Below are positions 1-8,502 of a stretch of DNA of 64,000 bases, piece after piece. The position numbers and the translations under genes were made by a program. How positions within the stretch are numbered: the first letter of the stretch is position 1; each line of letters begins with the position of its first letter. The notes below the pieces were generated by a model. It did no database searches, was not told where the DNA came from, and was given only the letters and a program-made list of their open reading frames with translations. Origin of the DNA: JAFALK01 sp042701975 (GTDB lineage: Bacteria > Pseudomonadota > Gammaproteobacteria > Burkholderiales > Burkholderiaceae_C); contig CP170561.1 of the NCBI GenBank assembly GCA_042701975.1, forward strand, positions 248,001 to 312,000, written 5' to 3'.

Positions 1-213
1 CAGCTGCTGCTTGTGCAGGTAGCGCTCCTCGCCCTTCTTTTGGTAGAAGTCCGTGCCGATGACCTGGATGTAGAGGGCCCGGCCGAGCAGACCGGCGAAC
101 GAGAGGCCGACCAGTGCCACGAGAAAGCGCGAACGCCACGGCGGCGTCTTGGACGCGAGCAGCGGGCTGGTGGCGTAGTTGACGCTGCGGGACGAGTTCT
201 GGCGCTTGCTCAT
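1..213 (-). CDS. ftsI: FtsI (penicillin-binding protein 3), N-terminal fragment
   Basis: Septal peptidoglycan transpeptidase, anchored in the inner membrane as part of the divisome. Only the first 71 codons are inside the window; the gene continues off the left edge. The visible part is a short basic cytoplasmic tail, one membrane anchor (about residues 31-49, FLVALVGLSFAGLLG) and the start of the periplasmic region (ALYIQVIGTDFY), as in PBP3 homologues. The catalytic domain is not visible. Its ATG overlaps the ftsL stop by 4 bases, so the two are translationally coupled in the mraZ-rsmH-ftsL-ftsI order. Confidence 0.93.
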   Translation of the reverse strand, partial: MSKRQNSSRSVNYATSPLLASKTPPWRSRFLVALVGLSFAGLLGRALYIQVIGTDFYQKKGEERYLHKQQL

Positions 214-521
214 TGCGAAGCTCCGGAGGCCGCCGAAATGGCCACAGGCGCTGCACCGGCAACGCCCACGGTCTTCGTCACGGCCGGCGTGATCGTCGTC
301 ATCAGCAAGCGCTCGCGCGCCACCTTGTCCACGCGCAGGTTGGTGGCCTGCGCATGGCGCTCGGCTTCCAGGCGCTGGCGGTCGGATTCAAGACGGCGGC
401 CTTCGGCGGCGGCTTCGTCCACGGCAGTGAAGAGGCGGCGCACGTCGTAGGCGCTGTGAACGAGCCAGAGCCCGCTCGCCAGCACAGCCAGCAGCAGGAT
501 GAAGTTCAGCCGCCCGATCAC
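210..521 (-). CDS. ftsL: Cell division protein FtsL
   Basis: Small bitopic divisome protein that forms a complex with FtsB and FtsQ and helps activate FtsWI. The 103 residues comprise a very short N-terminus, a membrane segment (about residues 6-22, NFILLLAVLASGLWLVHSA) and a periplasmic heptad-rich coiled coil (DEAAAEGRRLESDRQRLEAE). Sequence conservation in the family is low, so the call rests on size, topology and position between rsmH and ftsI. The start is GTG and overlaps the rsmH stop (GTGA), which together with the ATGA junction to ftsI indicates one polycistronic message. The C-terminus is rich in Ala, Val and Ser. Confidence 0.9.
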   Translation of the reverse strand: MIGRLNFILLLAVLASGLWLVHSAYDVRRLFTAVDEAAAEGRRLESDRQRLEAERHAQATNLRVDKVARERLLMTTITPAVTKTVGVAGAAPVAISAASGASQ

Positions 522-1495
522 TCGCCCCTCCGGCGCTTCTGGTGCACGGGCGGCAGCGGCGCATCGGTGCGCTCGGCCACGCGCAGCACGGCGGAACGCG
601 ATCGCGGGTTGGCGGAGATCTCGGCGGCGGAGGGCTTGATGCGGCCGATGTTGGTCAACGCCAGCGGCTTGGGCTCGGCCATGGGCGCGCGGCGGTCGAT
701 CACCTCTCGGCTGTGCTCGGCGATGAAGTTCTTGACGATGCGGTCTTCCAGCGAATGGAAGCTGATGATGGCCATGCGACCGCCCGGCGCCAGCAGCGCC
801 AGCGCGGCGTTCAGCCCCTGCTGCAGCTCTTCAAGCTCCCCGTTGACATGTATCCGAAGCGCTTGAAATGTGCGCGTTGCAGGGTCCTGGCCCGGCTCGC
901 GGGTTTTGACTGCACCAGCCACGACTTTGGAAAGCTCGGCCGTGGTTCGAACAGGACTCCCGCTTTCCCGGCGAGCAACAAGCGCCTTTGCAATCTGTGA
1001 AGCAAACCGTTCTTCCCCATAATTCCTGATCACCTCCGTGATGTGGCACTCGTCCGCACGGGCGAGATAGTCCGCAGCGCTCTCGCCGCTGGTGGTGTCC
1101 ATGCGCATGTCCAGCGGGCCGTCGAAACGGAAGCTGAAGCCGCGCTCGGGCTTGTCGATCTGCGGGCTGGAAATGCCCAAGTCCAGCAGCACGCCCTGCA
1201 CCTGGCTCACGCCCATGGCGGCCAGCTGCGCATGCATGTCGGCAAAGGCGGCGTGACGAATGAAAAAACGCGGGTCCGAAACCCGCGTGTCGCCCTCGGT
1301 GGCCGCCGCGATCGCTTCTAGATCGCGGTCGATGGCCACCAGCCGCCCCTGCGGCCCCAGCTTGGAGAGCAAGAGCCGCGAATGCCCACCGCGCCCGAAG
1401 GTGCCGTCGACGTAGAGCCCGTCGGGATTCGTGAGTACCGAGTCCACCGTCTCGTGCAGCAGCACGGTGGTGTGGGTGTAGACCGGAGCGTTCAT
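518..1495 (-). CDS. rsmH: 16S rRNA (cytosine1402-N4)-methyltransferase RsmH
   Basis: SAM-dependent methyltransferase that modifies C1402 of 16S rRNA in the ribosomal P site. The 325 residues match the usual family length. Visible signatures are the N-terminal HTTVLLHETVD, the SAM-binding DGTFGRGGHS followed by AIDRD, the LDLGISSPQID motif, and the C-terminal FHSLEDRIVK and NPRSRSAVLRVAER blocks. The gene starts at the base shared with the mraZ stop (TGATG), so it is coupled to mraZ and ftsL in the first part of the dcw cluster. Nothing unusual is seen. Confidence 0.97.
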   Translation of the reverse strand: MNAPVYTHTTVLLHETVDSVLTNPDGLYVDGTFGRGGHSRLLLSKLGPQGRLVAIDRDLEAIAAATEGDTRVSDPRFFIRHAAFADMHAQLAAMGVSQVQGVLLDLGISSPQIDKPERGFSFRFDGPLDMRMDTTSGESAADYLARADECHITEVIRNYGEERFASQIAKALVARRESGSPVRTTAELSKVVAGAVKTREPGQDPATRTFQALRIHVNGELEELQQGLNAALALLAPGGRMAIISFHSLEDRIVKNFIAEHSREVIDRRAPMAEPKPLALTNIGRIKPSAAEISANPRSRSAVLRVAERTDAPLPPVHQKRRRGE

Positions 1496-1923
1496 CAGAA
1501 GGAGAAGTCCTGAAGCGCGGCAGGCATCTCGGAGGCCATCACCTCGTCTTCATGCGCCTTGTGGGCGGCGCGGTCCCAGAGTTCGAAGTGATTGCCCAGG
1601 CCGAGCAGCATCACGTCCTTGCCGATGCTGGCGGCTTCGCGCAGCTCGGGTGAGACCAGCACCCGGCCGGCGGCATCGATCTCCACATCCATGGCATTGC
1701 CGAGGAAGACGCGCTTCCAGCCGGCGGCCGACATGGGCAGGGTCATGACCTTGGCGCGGAATTCCTCCCAGGTGGGACGGGGGAAGACCATCAGGCAGCC
1801 GGAAGGATTCTTGGTGAGCGTCAGCTGCCCGGCGCACAGCGCGGCCAGCGAATCGCGGTGACGTGTAGGCATGGCGAAACGACCCTTGGCATCCATTGCC
1901 AAGGCCGAAGCCCCCTGAAACAC
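1495..1923 (-). CDS. mraZ: Transcriptional regulator MraZ
   Basis: DNA-binding protein of the AbrB/SpoVT fold that represses the division and cell-wall cluster. A GTG start at 1923 is chosen because it gives the family N-terminus (VFQGASALAMDAKGRFAMP, usually MF(R/Q)GAS) and the usual length (142 residues); a longer in-frame extension to a TTG at 1992 would read through the MraZ boxes and promoter and is unlikely. Two SpoVT-like repeats are present, each with a D-x-x-GR core (DAKGRFAMP and DAAGRVLVS). First gene of the operon, immediately downstream of its own predicted binding sites. Confidence 0.95.
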   Translation of the reverse strand: MFQGASALAMDAKGRFAMPTRHRDSLAALCAGQLTLTKNPSGCLMVFPRPTWEEFRAKVMTLPMSAAGWKRVFLGNAMDVEIDAAGRVLVSPELREAASIGKDVMLLGLGNHFELWDRAAHKAHEDEVMASEMPAALQDFSF

Positions 1924-1931
1924 GATAGCCG

Positions 1932-1968
1932 CCACTGTGACCCACCAAATTGCACTTTTCACCACTTT
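1932..1968 (-). promoter_or_regulatory. mraZ: Four MraZ boxes (10-base period)
   Basis: Read on the minus strand, four 7-mers follow each other at exactly 10-base spacing: AAAGTGG, AAAGTGC, TTGGTGG, ACAGTGG (plus-strand starts 1962, 1952, 1942, 1932). MraZ is known to bind tandem GTG-containing boxes with this period upstream of its own gene. The first box overlaps the -10 hexamer, so bound MraZ should block RNA polymerase, giving autorepression of the dcw operon. Confidence 0.85.
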
Positions 1969-1992
1969 AATTGGCGAACGCCAAGGGGTCAA
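1964..1992 (-). promoter_or_regulatory. Sigma-70 promoter of the mraZ operon
   Basis: On the minus strand a -35 TTGACC (5 of 6 consensus bases, 1992-1987) and a -10 TAAAGT (4 of 6, 1969-1964) are separated by exactly 17 bases. The spacer contains the inverted repeat TTGGCG-TT-CGCCAA. The -10 overlaps the outermost MraZ box. The transcript would have a leader of about 35-40 bases before the GTG of mraZ. Confidence 0.75.
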
Positions 1993-2056
1993 GGAAATTC
2001 GTGAAATTTCTCAATGGAATCAAGCACTTACAGACGATTTTATAGCCAAATGCATG

Positions 2057-2084
2057 AAAAAAAGTCCTTCAAAATGAAGGACTT
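2057..2084 (-). terminator. Rho-independent terminator after the SDR gene
   Basis: A perfect 9-base stem (AAGTCCTTC / GAAGGACTT, 2062-2070 and 2076-2084) with a 5-base loop is followed, on the minus strand, by a run of seven T (2063-2057). It lies downstream of the short-chain dehydrogenase ending at 2162 and upstream of the mraZ promoter, so it insulates the dcw operon from read-through. Confidence 0.9.
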
Positions 2085-2161
2085 GCGAAGGGGTGTGGAA
2101 GTGCTGGATGAGGTTGGGGCGGCCTGGAATTGGGGAATGTCCGGGGCCGCAACTTTCCTCT

Positions 2162-3067
2162 TCACGCATTCACGCGTGGCTTCAGCAGATCCGACAGCCC
2201 CACACGATGCAGCATTTCCGCACGCAAGCGGTCCATCACCGTGAAGCCGACATCCGCACCGTCTTCCGTCGGATCGATGTGCACACGGAAGGGCCGCTTG
2301 CCGAACGGCAGATCGACGACCTCGACGATGGCATCGGCCACCGCGGCCACATCCGCCTCCTCCGGCACGATCTCGGCGAAGGCCTTCTGCACCTGCTCAC
2401 CAAAGCCTGCATACGGACCGGCTTCGTATTCTGCAACTCGAGCCGCATCAGCCGGCGCACCCGAATGCGAGAAGTGATTCGTCCCCTTGGTGAAGGCGCC
2501 GGGCACGATGATCGACGTCTCGATGCCCCAGCGCGAGAGCTCGCGGGCGTACTGCACGGCCATGGAATCCATCCCGGCCTTGGCCGCGAAGTACGGCGCC
2601 AGATAAGGCGGCGTGCCGCCGGCCGAGCTGCTGCTCGACACCCAGACCAGCAGGCCCTGCCCTTGCTTGCGCAGCTGCGGCAGCGCGGCACGGTTCACGC
2701 GCTGGGCGCCCAGCACGTTGATGTCGTAGAGCTGCGCGAACTGCTCGGCGGTGAAGGCTTCGGCGGGACCGAAGGCCATGTGGCCGGCGTTGTGCATCAC
2801 GACGTCGAGGCGACCGCTGTCGGCCAGGATCTCGGCGATGGCGGCGTCGGCGGAGTCCTGCGACTGCACGTCGAGCTCGACCACGCGCAGGTCCACGCCG
2901 TGCTCGCGGGAGAAGTCGGCGATCTGCCGGACGTTTTCGGCATTGCGATTCGCCGTGCCGCGCATCGAGGCATAGACGGTGTGGCCGGCCTTGGCGAGTG
3001 ATTCGGCGGTGAGGCGGCCGAAGCCGCTGGATGCGCCGGTGACGAGGATGATCTTGCTGTTGCTCAT
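2162..3067 (-). CDS. Short-chain dehydrogenase/reductase
   Basis: NAD(P)-dependent oxidoreductase of the classical SDR fold, 301 residues and probably cytoplasmic. The nucleotide-binding TGASSGFG lies at residues 10-17, NAG in the middle (HNAGHMAFG), and the catalytic pair Y-x-x-x-K in APYFAAKAG, preceded by a serine-rich strand (WVSSSSSAGG). The substrate cannot be told from sequence; the longer C-terminus is typical of the 300-residue SDRs. It follows a second SDR on the same strand (44-base gap) and both diverge from a LysR gene at 3991, the likely regulator. A good ribosome site (GGAGA) precedes the ATG. Confidence 0.85.
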   Translation of the reverse strand: MSNSKIILVTGASSGFGRLTAESLAKAGHTVYASMRGTANRNAENVRQIADFSREHGVDLRVVELDVQSQDSADAAIAEILADSGRLDVVMHNAGHMAFGPAEAFTAEQFAQLYDINVLGAQRVNRAALPQLRKQGQGLLVWVSSSSSAGGTPPYLAPYFAAKAGMDSMAVQYARELSRWGIETSIIVPGAFTKGTNHFSHSGAPADAARVAEYEAGPYAGFGEQVQKAFAEIVPEEADVAAVADAIVEVVDLPFGKRPFRVHIDPTEDGADVGFTVMDRLRAEMLHRVGLSDLLKPRVNA

Positions 3068-3080
3068 GATGTTTCTCCAG

Positions 3081-3100
3081 ATGAATGAATGAATGAATGA
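3081..3100. repeat. (ATGA)5 tetranucleotide repeat
   Basis: Five perfect ATGA units in the 44-base gap between the two SDR genes, just upstream of the ribosome-binding site of the downstream gene. A tract this short may be chance, but change in unit number would alter spacing between the upstream stop and the downstream start. Confidence 0.8.
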
Positions 3101-3111
3101 AGGGTTTGAAC

Positions 3112-3858
<747 letters not shown>

Positions 3859-3913
3859 TGCAGTTGCTCCTTCAGGTTGGCCGCGGATATCGCGGGGTGA
3901 AGCAACTATGGCA

Positions 3914-3926
3914 ATTGGCGCCCAAT
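3914..3926. promoter_or_regulatory. Inverted repeat in SDR/LysR divergent promoter
   Basis: ATTGG-CGC-CCAAT, a perfect 5-base-arm dyad in the 132-base gap between the divergent SDR and LysR genes; an outer pair GGCAATT...AATTGCC flanks the region. LysR proteins usually bind dyads of this size in the divergent intergenic region, so this is a candidate operator. Not experimentally supported. Confidence 0.4.
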
Positions 3927-3990
3927 AGATAATCGGTCTTAAATTGCCAGCACTGTTTCTTTATAACGAACAAACAAGAGGGAGCTCGCC

Positions 3991-4902
3991 ATGGACCGAC
4001 TCGACGCCATGCAGCTGTTCGCCCGGATCGTGGATCGCCGCAGCTTCACGCTCGCCGCCCACGACATGCAGATCCCGCGCTCGACCGCGACCAAGGTGAT
4101 TGCCGATCTGGAAGCGCGCCTGGGCGTGCGGCTGCTCCAGCGCACGACGCGGGTGGTGCGGCCCACGCTGGATGGCGAGGCCTTCCACCAGCGCTGCCTG
4201 CGCATCCTGGACGACGTGCAGGACGCCGAAGGCGCCTTCCGCGGCGTGCAGGTCAAGGGCCAGCTGCGCGTGGAGGTGCAGGGTACGCTGGCGCGGCATT
4301 TCCTGATGCCGGGGCTGCCGGCCTTCTTCGACCAGCACCCCGAGATCCAGCTCTCCATGAGCGAGAGCGACCGCTGGGTGGACCTCGTGCAGGAGGGTGT
4401 GGACTGCGTGCTGCGCTACGGCGCCCTGCGCGACAGCGAGCTGGTGGCACGTCAGGTGGCGATGCTGCCGCGGCTGACCTGTGCAACGCCGCAGTACCTG
4501 GCGCGCTTCGGCACGCCGGCCGGCATCGAAGACCTGGCCGGCCATCGCGTGGTCGGCCTGCGTTCAATCACCACAGGTCAGGTCACACCGCTGGAGTTTC
4601 AGATCGGCAAGGAGCCTGTGCGCACGCTCTCGCTGCCGGGGCCGCTGATGGTCACGGGCACGGAGAGCTACCTCGCCGGCATCCGCTTGGGTTTGGGATT
4701 AGCGCAGGTGCCGCGCTTCCATGTGGAGGACGATCTGCAAAGCGGCCGGCTGGTGGAGATCCTCGCCGAGACGCCGCCGCCTGCAGCGCCCGTCTCCCTG
4801 CTCTACCCGAGCGGTCGGCAGCTCTCGCCGCGCGTGCGCGTCTTCCTCGATTGGGCAACGCAGGAGTTCAAGATGCGGAGCACCGCGCCGCCGCTCACCT
4901 GA
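3991..4902 (+). CDS. LysR-family transcriptional regulator
   Basis: 303 residues with an N-terminal winged helix-turn-helix (about residues 1-60: FARIVDRRSFTLAAHDMQIPRSTATKVIADLEARLGVRLLQ is the family pattern) and a LysR effector-binding domain (about 90-295). Divergent from two SDR genes and therefore likely their regulator. The Q/I-P-R-S-T-A variant of the recognition helix is common in the LysR branch that controls SDR and other redox enzymes. The 3' end overlaps the convergent dehydrogenase by 8 bases. A GAGGGAG ribosome site precedes the ATG. Confidence 0.93.
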   Translation: MDRLDAMQLFARIVDRRSFTLAAHDMQIPRSTATKVIADLEARLGVRLLQRTTRVVRPTLDGEAFHQRCLRILDDVQDAEGAFRGVQVKGQLRVEVQGTLARHFLMPGLPAFFDQHPEIQLSMSESDRWVDLVQEGVDCVLRYGALRDSELVARQVAMLPRLTCATPQYLARFGTPAGIEDLAGHRVVGLRSITTGQVTPLEFQIGKEPVRTLSLPGPLMVTGTESYLAGIRLGLGLAQVPRFHVEDDLQSGRLVEILAETPPPAAPVSLLYPSGRQLSPRVRVFLDWATQEFKMRSTAPPLT

Positions 4903-6040
4903 AGCGCAGGTTCTCCCGCGAGAGCTGCTGGATCGATGTGCAGCCCATCAGCTTCATGTCCCGCACCAGCTCGGTCCTGAGCTGCTTGAGCGCGCGCTCC
5001 ACGCCCGGCTGACCGGCCGCGGCGAGTGGGTAGAGGTAGTAGCGGCCCAGACCGACCGCCTTGGCGCCCAGCGACAGCGCCTTGAGCACGTGCGTGCCGC
5101 GCTGGATGCCGCCGTCCATCATCACGTCGATGCGGTCGCCGACGGCATCCACGATCTCGGCCAGCTGGTCGAAGGCGCTGCGCGAGCCGTCGAGCTGGCG
5201 GCCGCCGTGGTTGGACAAGATGATGCCGGTGCAGCCGATGTCCACGGCGCGCCTCGCGTCTTCAACGGACATGACGCCCTTCAGGCAGAACTGCCCATTC
5301 CACTGCTGGACCATCTGCGCCACATCGTTCCAGGTCATCGCCGGATCGAGCATCTCGGTGAAGTAGCGGCCGATGGACATGGCGCCGCCGCTCATGTCCA
5401 CGTGTTCCTCCAACTGCGGCAGGCGGAAGCGCTCGTGCGTCAGGTAGTCGATTGCCCATTTGGGCTTGATCGCGAACTGCGTGATGCCCTTGAGGTTGAG
5501 CCTGAAGGGAATCGAGAAGCCTGTGCGCAGGTCGCGCTCGCGGTTGCCGCCGGTGATGCTGTCCACCGTCAGCATCATCACGTTGACGCCAGAGGTCTTG
5601 GCGCGGTCCATCATGGCGCGGTTCAGGCCTCGGTCCTTGTGGAAGTAGAACTGGTAGACCTGCGGGTTGCTGTAGGTCTTGCGCAGCTCCTCCAGGCTCA
5701 CCGTGCCCAGCGAAGACACGCCGAACATCGTGCCCTCGGCCGCAGCGGCCGCCGCCACGGCGCGCTCGCCCTGGTGGTGGAAGAGGCGCTGCAATGCCGT
5801 GGGCGAGCAATAGAACGGCAGGGCCAGCTTCTGGCCCATCACCGTGGTCGAGAGATCCACATCGGCCACGCCGCGCAGCACATTGGGTACGAGGTCGCAG
5901 CTGTCGAAGCTGGCAGAGTTCTGGCGATGCGTCACCTCGTCGTCAGCGGCGCCGTCGATGTAGTTGAAGATCGGGCCCGGCAGGCGGCGGCGCGCCAACT
6001 CGCGAAAATCGTGGAAGTTGTGGCAGTCGCTCAGGTTCAT
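4895..6040 (-). CDS. FMN-dependent alpha-hydroxy-acid dehydrogenase (L-lactate dehydrogenase family)
   Basis: 381-residue TIM-barrel flavoenzyme that oxidises an L-2-hydroxy acid such as lactate. Signatures: FNYIDGAADDE near the N-terminus, the FMN-binding PFYCSPTALQRL region, YQFYFHKDR, VMMLTVD, FCLKGVMSVEDA (FMN-contacting Lys), and the active-site SNHGGRQLDGSRS with the proton-abstracting His. It could be lldD or a related mandelate- or glycolate-type enzyme; sequence alone does not settle the substrate. Last gene of the long minus-strand pyr run, its ATG overlapping the previous stop by 4 bases. Confidence 0.87.
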   Translation of the reverse strand: MNLSDCHNFHDFRELARRRLPGPIFNYIDGAADDEVTHRQNSASFDSCDLVPNVLRGVADVDLSTTVMGQKLALPFYCSPTALQRLFHHQGERAVAAAAAAEGTMFGVSSLGTVSLEELRKTYSNPQVYQFYFHKDRGLNRAMMDRAKTSGVNVMMLTVDSITGGNRERDLRTGFSIPFRLNLKGITQFAIKPKWAIDYLTHERFRLPQLEEHVDMSGGAMSIGRYFTEMLDPAMTWNDVAQMVQQWNGQFCLKGVMSVEDARRAVDIGCTGIILSNHGGRQLDGSRSAFDQLAEIVDAVGDRIDVMMDGGIQRGTHVLKALSLGAKAVGLGRYYLYPLAAAGQPGVERALKQLRTELVRDMKLMGCTSIQQLSRENLRFR

Positions 6041-6450
6041 GGCGAAGACTTCTGTACGGGTTGGAGTTCGAGGAATCCGGTGGCCGGATCTGGAGTGCGG
6101 CGCAGCTCCCAGTCGTCGAGCACGGCCAGCAGCACTTCAGCAGTCGTTCGCACGATACAGCCGGGGCCCACATGACCGCCGAGAACCCGTCCCGACGCAT
6201 CGGCAATGCTCATGTGCAGGTGCGCGCCGTCGGGCCCGAGCGTGCCCGCCAGGCTGAGGATCTCCAGCTCGCCGTCGAGCTGCAGCGTTTCGTTGGCGCC
6301 GGCCAAACGCAGCGCCACACGCGAGAGGCTGCCGATGCCGCTGAGCACGAATGCACTGCAGCTGCCCCCGCCAGCTTCTGCCAGCGCCGCCGCCAGGCCG
6401 CCGCGCAGGTCCACGCCGGGGTGCAGGCGCAGCGGCAGCGGCTTCATCAT
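6037..6450 (-). CDS. PPC-domain (DUF296) protein
   Basis: 137 residues, PPC/DUF296 fold, seen in plant AT-hook proteins and many small bacterial proteins of unclear role. Visible pattern: LHPGVDLRGGLAAALAEAG, SAFVLSGIGSLSRVALRLAG, EILSLAGTLGPDGAHLHMSIAD and GGHVGPGCIVRTTAEVLL; the G-x-H-x-H metal-site style sequence is present as GAHLHM. The ATG at 6450 is preferred over a far upstream start because it gives the family N-terminus and overlaps the acyltransferase stop by 4 bases (ATGA). Possible function is unknown; it is sometimes annotated as DNA-binding. Confidence 0.8.
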   Translation of the reverse strand: MMKPLPLRLHPGVDLRGGLAAALAEAGGGSCSAFVLSGIGSLSRVALRLAGANETLQLDGELEILSLAGTLGPDGAHLHMSIADASGRVLGGHVGPGCIVRTTAEVLLAVLDDWELRRTPDPATGFLELQPVQKSSP

Positions 6451-7184
6451 GAGGCGGCCAGTTCCTGCGCGATCTTCACGCGCAAACGCTCGGCCAGCGC
6501 GCGCCGCTGGTCCTCGTGGCTCACCGCCTCCTGCGGCAGCCATTGCAGCCGGATCGCCAGGCCCTTGGCGCAGACCACGGACCACAGGCTTTGCACCAGC
6601 GTCATCTGCCCAATGAACTGCGCGGACTCGGCAAAGCGAAGCCCCGGCTCGTGCCAGCGCAGCACCAGCGGCTGCACGGACACACCGGTGGCAATCGCCG
6701 CCTGCAGCAGGTTGCCGTGAAAAGGCAGCAGCTCCGGGCCGGGCCCGGTCGTGCCCTCGGGGAAGAAGGCCACGGTGTCGCCGGCCTTCAACGCGTCGGC
6801 GGCCTGGTGAACGACGCGCAGCGCATCGCGCTTGCTGCTGCGTTCGATGTAGAGCGTGCCAGCGCCGTCCACGAGCTTGCCGACCAGCGGCCAGTGCTGC
6901 ACGTCGGCCTTGGAGACGAAGCGCGCCTCGGGCATCACGGCGTGCACAGCGGCGATGTCCAGCCAGGACACATGGTTGGCGGCCAGCAGGCGCGGGCCCG
7001 GGCCGGGCTGGCCGATCAGCTGCAGCTCAATACCCAGCACCTTCAGCAACTGCGCCGACCAGGCTTGCACGCCGGCATGGCGGCCCGCCGCGTCGAGGCG
7101 CTCGAAGCCGCGCACGACCAGCAGGCCGCGCACGACGTGCACGACCAAACGCAGGATGCGCCAGGCACCGACCAGAGCGCGCAT
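6447..7184 (-). CDS. 1-acyl-sn-glycerol-3-phosphate acyltransferase family (PlsC-like)
   Basis: Membrane-associated acyltransferase of 245 residues. H-x4-D is present as NHVSWLD, and the second motif as FPEGTTGPG; a hydrophobic stretch near the N-terminus (LVVHVVRGLLVV) is a likely membrane anchor. It probably acylates lysophosphatidic acid or a similar lysolipid. The ATG at 7184 is 4 bases beyond the pyrC' stop and fits the family start; an extension upstream would lie entirely inside pyrC'. Sits in the same run as the pyrimidine genes, as in several Burkholderiales. Confidence 0.87.
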   Translation of the reverse strand: MRALVGAWRILRLVVHVVRGLLVVRGFERLDAAGRHAGVQAWSAQLLKVLGIELQLIGQPGPGPRLLAANHVSWLDIAAVHAVMPEARFVSKADVQHWPLVGKLVDGAGTLYIERSSKRDALRVVHQAADALKAGDTVAFFPEGTTGPGPELLPFHGNLLQAAIATGVSVQPLVLRWHEPGLRFAESAQFIGQMTLVQSLWSVVCAKGLAIRLQWLPQEAVSHEDQRRALAERLRVKIAQELAAS

Positions 7185-7188
7185 GGGA

Positions 7189-8502
7189 TCAGTCCAGCTT
7201 GGCAGACGAATACGCGACCGTGCCCGCCACCAGCGTGTGACGCACACGCGCCGGCAGCTCAAAGCCCGTCAGCTCGAAGGCGAACGGCGTGTGCTTGCCC
7301 TGGCTCACCAGGCGATCGGACGTGACGGCCCAGCTCGCGTCGGGGTCGAACACGCAGATGTCGGCCACGCCACCTTCCACGAGCCGCCCGGCGCTGTTGC
7401 CGAGCGAGCCGAGCGCCGCGCCGAGCACGCGCACGGGCTCGCTGCTGACCACCGCCAGCGCGCGCGCCAACGGCAGCTTCTCGTCCTGCGCCCAGCGCAG
7501 GGCCAGCGAAAGCAGCAGCTCCAGGCCAGTGGCGCCAGGCGTGGCTTCGGCGAAGGGCACGTTCTTCTCGTCGGGCGCCACGGGCATGTGGTCGCTGACG
7601 AGTGCGTCGATCGTGCCGTCGGCCAGCGCAGCGCGGAGCGCATCACGGTCGCGCTGCTGGCGCAGCGGCGGCGTCAGCCGCATGGCCGAGTTGAAGAAGC
7701 CGATGTCCACGTCGGACAGGTGCAGCGAGTTGATGGACACGTCCGCCGTCACGCGCAGGCCTTCCTTCTTGGCCGCGCGCACCAGATCCACGCCGGCCGC
7801 GCTGCTGATGCGGCACAGGTGCACGCGGGCGCCGGTCGAGCGCATCAGCTCGAAGATGGTGTGCAGGGCCACGGTCTCGGCCATCACCGGCACGCCCGAG
7901 AGGCCCAGGCGGGTGGCGATGGCGCCGCTGGCGGCCACGCCCTTGCCCAGCCAGGCGTCCTGCGGGCGCAGCCAGACGGCGTAGTCATAGGTGGCGGCGT
8001 ACTGCAGCGCGCGGGCCAGCACCTGCGTGTCGCGGATCGGCTCCTCGGCCTGCGAGAAGCCGATGCAGCCGGACTCGGTCAGCTCGGCCATCTCGGTCAG
8101 CGATTCGCCGGCCAGCGACTTGGTCAGCGCACCGAGCGGATAGAGCCGGCAGCGCGAGAGCTTGCGGGCGCGGAACTTGAGCATCTCCACCAGGCCAGGC
8201 TCGTCCAGCGTGGGGTCGGTGTCGGGCGGGCACACCAAGCCCGTCACGCCGCCGGCGGCGGCGGCGGCAAGCTCGCTCTCCAGCATGCCTTCGTGCTCGT
8301 GGCCGGGCTCGCGCAGGCGCGCGGCCAGATCAACGAGCCCCGGAGCGACGACGAGGCCGGTGGCGTCGATGGTCTGTTCGGCTTCGAAATCGCGTACGGC
8401 ACCGAGTTGCACGATGCGTCCGCTGGCGATGGCGAGATCGCCCACTTCATCGCGGCCGCTCGCGGGGTCGACCAATCGACCGTTCTTGATCAGGATCTTC
8501 AT
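7189..8502 (-). CDS. pyrC': Dihydroorotase-like subunit PyrC' (catalytically inactive)
   Basis: 437 residues with the amidohydrolase fold of type I dihydroorotase. The metal-binding H-x-H of the active enzymes is lost: where D-x-H-x-H-x-REPG is expected the protein has DLAARLREPG (Ala60, Arg62). The later SDHMPVAPDEK keeps the Asp-His context but not the usual T-DHAPH. Such pseudo-dihydroorotases are known to be structural partners that hold aspartate transcarbamoylase in an active complex in Pseudomonas and relatives. It overlaps pyrB by 4 bases, consistent with a PyrB-PyrC' complex. The active dihydroorotase is encoded at 31613-32641. Confidence 0.93.
   Translation of the reverse strand: MKILIKNGRLVDPASGRDEVGDLAIASGRIVQLGAVRDFEAEQTIDATGLVVAPGLVDLAARLREPGHEHEGMLESELAAAAAGGVTGLVCPPDTDPTLDEPGLVEMLKFRARKLSRCRLYPLGALTKSLAGESLTEMAELTESGCIGFSQAEEPIRDTQVLARALQYAATYDYAVWLRPQDAWLGKGVAASGAIATRLGLSGVPVMAETVALHTIFELMRSTGARVHLCRISSAAGVDLVRAAKKEGLRVTADVSINSLHLSDVDIGFFNSAMRLTPPLRQQRDRDALRAALADGTIDALVSDHMPVAPDEKNVPFAEATPGATGLELLLSLALRWAQDEKLPLARALAVVSSEPVRVLGAALGSLGNSAGRLVEGGVADICVFDPDASWAVTSDRLVSQGKHTPFAFELTGFELPARVRHTLVAGTVAYSSAKLD

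Noticed and set aside
4895..4902. Overlap of LysR and dehydrogenase 3' ends as a sign of frameshift
   Set aside because: Eight-base convergent overlap is ordinary, and both proteins have family-typical ends.
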